Assembly (NCBI GenBank): GCA_913061125.1
Contig: CAJXUB010000003.1
Location: forward strand, 1 to 64,000
Reading direction: 5' to 3'
DNA from: an uncultured Flavobacteriaceae bacterium
GTDB lineage: Bacteria; Bacteroidota; Bacteroidia; Flavobacteriales; Flavobacteriaceae
DNA length: 64,000 bases
The notes under the pieces are model-generated. The model ran no database searches, had not been told where the DNA came from, and worked only from the letters and a program-made list of their open reading frames with translations. Of this stretch, positions 62,775-64,000 are shown piece by piece (the first letter of the stretch is position 1; each line of letters opens with the position of its first letter). A program made the position numbers and the translations under genes.

Positions 62775-64000
62775 ATGGCTGGTAACGTTAGACTAAATAA
62801 AGTATTAAGGGAGTTGAACATTTCAATCGACCGGGCTGTGGATTTTTTGGAATCCCAGAACATTGAGATCGAAAAGCGTCCAACAACTAAAATTTCAGAT
62901 GAAATTTATGAATTGCTTTCTGGAGAATTTCAAACGGATGCCAACAAAAAGGTTGCTTCAGCGGAAATCAATCAAGCCAAGCAAAAGGAAAAAGAAGCGC
63001 TCCGACAAAAGCGAGAGATGGCGCAAGAGGAAAAACTCCAAAAGGAGCAACAAGCTCAAACCGTAATTAAAGCCAAAACGTCATTTCAAGGGCTAAAGAA
63101 AGTGGGGAAAATAGATTTGGATAAACCCAAAAAAGATCCAAAACCTGAACCTGCCAAGTCTGAAACTCCAGTTTCAAAACCAGAAGAAAAAACACCACAA
63201 ACCCCTGCTGAAAAACCGGCGGTAAAACAAGAAGAACCTAAAGCGGCACCTTCGGACAAGGTGAAAACGAAATACACCAAATTAACGGGGCCAAAGGCCA
63301 CCGGAAAGACCATTGATTTATCTCAATTTAAAAAACCTGAAAAATCTTCGAAAAGTAAGCCCGATGATTCCAAGTCGGAATCCAAACGAAAGCGAAGACG
63401 AATCAGCAAAGTTACATCCAATCAGGGCTCGAAAGGACAACAGGGGCAAGGCAGAAAACAATCCCGAAACTTTACACCAAAAGTAGAACCCACTGCAGAG
63501 GAAGTTCAAAAACAAGTTCGGGAAACGTTAGAGAAACTTCAAGGAAAATCTTCCAAGGGTAAAGGGGCCAAGTACAGAAGAGATAAAAGAGATCAGCACC
63601 GCCAGCAAACGGAAAAAGAACTCGAGCAACAAGCCCTTGAAAGCAAAACGCTAAAAGTTACAGAGTTTGTTACGGCCAATGAAGTAGCCACAATGATGGG
63701 GGTTTCTGTAACCGAAATTATTTCAGCTTGTATGTCGTTGGGTATGATGGTAACAATGAACCAACGGTTGGATGCCGAAACCTTGTCCATTGTGGCCGAG
63801 GAATTTGGTTACACTGTAGATTTTGTGACCGCTGACATAGACGAAGCTATCGAGGAAATTCAAGACAATGAAGAGGATTTAAAAGGCCGGGCTCCTATCG
63901 TTACCGTAATGGGGCATGTGGATCACGGAAAAACCTCATTGTTGGATTACATTCGGGAAGAAAATGTCATTGCAGGAGAATCTGGCGGAATTACCCAACA
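62775..64000 (+). CDS. infB: Translation initiation factor IF-2 (3' truncated by window edge)
   Basis: '[41 protein letters not shown]', lysine/proline-rich linker, G1 '[21 protein letters not shown]'; open at window end. Confidence 0.96.
   Translation, partial: MAGNVRLNKVLRELNISIDRAVDFLESQNIEIEKRPTTKISDEIYELLSGEFQTDANKKVASAEINQAKQKEKEALRQKREMAQEEKLQKEQQAQTVIKAKTSFQGLKKVGKIDLDKPKKDPKPEPAKSETPVSKPEEKTPQTPAEKPAVKQEEPKAAPSDKVKTKYTKLTGPKATGKTIDLSQFKKPEKSSKSKPDDSKSESKRKRRRISKVTSNQGSKGQQGQGRKQSRNFTPKVEPTAEEVQKQVRETLEKLQGKSSKGKGAKYRRDKRDQHRQQTEKELEQQALESKTLKVTEFVTANEVATMMGVSVTEIISACMSLGMMVTMNQRLDAETLSIVAEEFGYTVDFVTADIDEAIEEIQDNEEDLKGRAPIVTVMGHVDHGKTSLLDYIREENVIAGESGGITQ

Noticed and set aside
1-64000. 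Mobile elements, prophage, CRISPR arrays, toxin-antitoxin or defence systems
   Set aside because: No transposase, integrase, phage structural, Cas or recognised defence-domain sequence and no regularly spaced repeats were seen.

Overview
This 64-kb window is a compact, AT-rich chromosomal segment from a Bacteroidota genome, most likely a Flavobacteriaceae member. The evidence is the type IX secretion (T9SS) C-terminal domains, a TonB receptor, TTG-N19..21-TAnnTTTG promoters and SCSSDDD-type lipoprotein signals. Most of it is housekeeping or common accessory DNA: nrdB/nrdA, dgt, dxs, tadA, aspS, a TetR-TolC-MFP-RND efflux operon, a polyprenyl synthase, sucA/sucB, polA, rimP-nusA-infB, an ars operon, a GH16 glucanase and two tRNAs (Pro-GGG, Gln-TTG). 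I saw no CRISPR array, IS element, phage or rRNA. The strongest leads are: (1) an unlisted 53-aa secreted-type micropeptide gene (2901-3062) placed 3 nt ahead of an HPr-kinase-like P-loop protein and next to a BY-kinase/Wza/PHP-phosphatase polysaccharide-export module; (2) three copies of a 14-bp direct-repeat motif, TGTTAA(T/G)TTAATGT, with the 11-bp periodicity of Pho boxes, around a PiT phosphate transporter, a MORN-like secreted protein and a surface lipoprotein/TonB-receptor pair; (3) intrinsic-terminator hairpins in attenuator-like positions in front of the TonB receptor and of rimP; (4) a thioredoxin-fold protein lacking the CxxC; (5) four convergent gene pairs that interlock their stop codons in the same 4-nt geometry. 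All calls come from reading the sequence; no searches were run.
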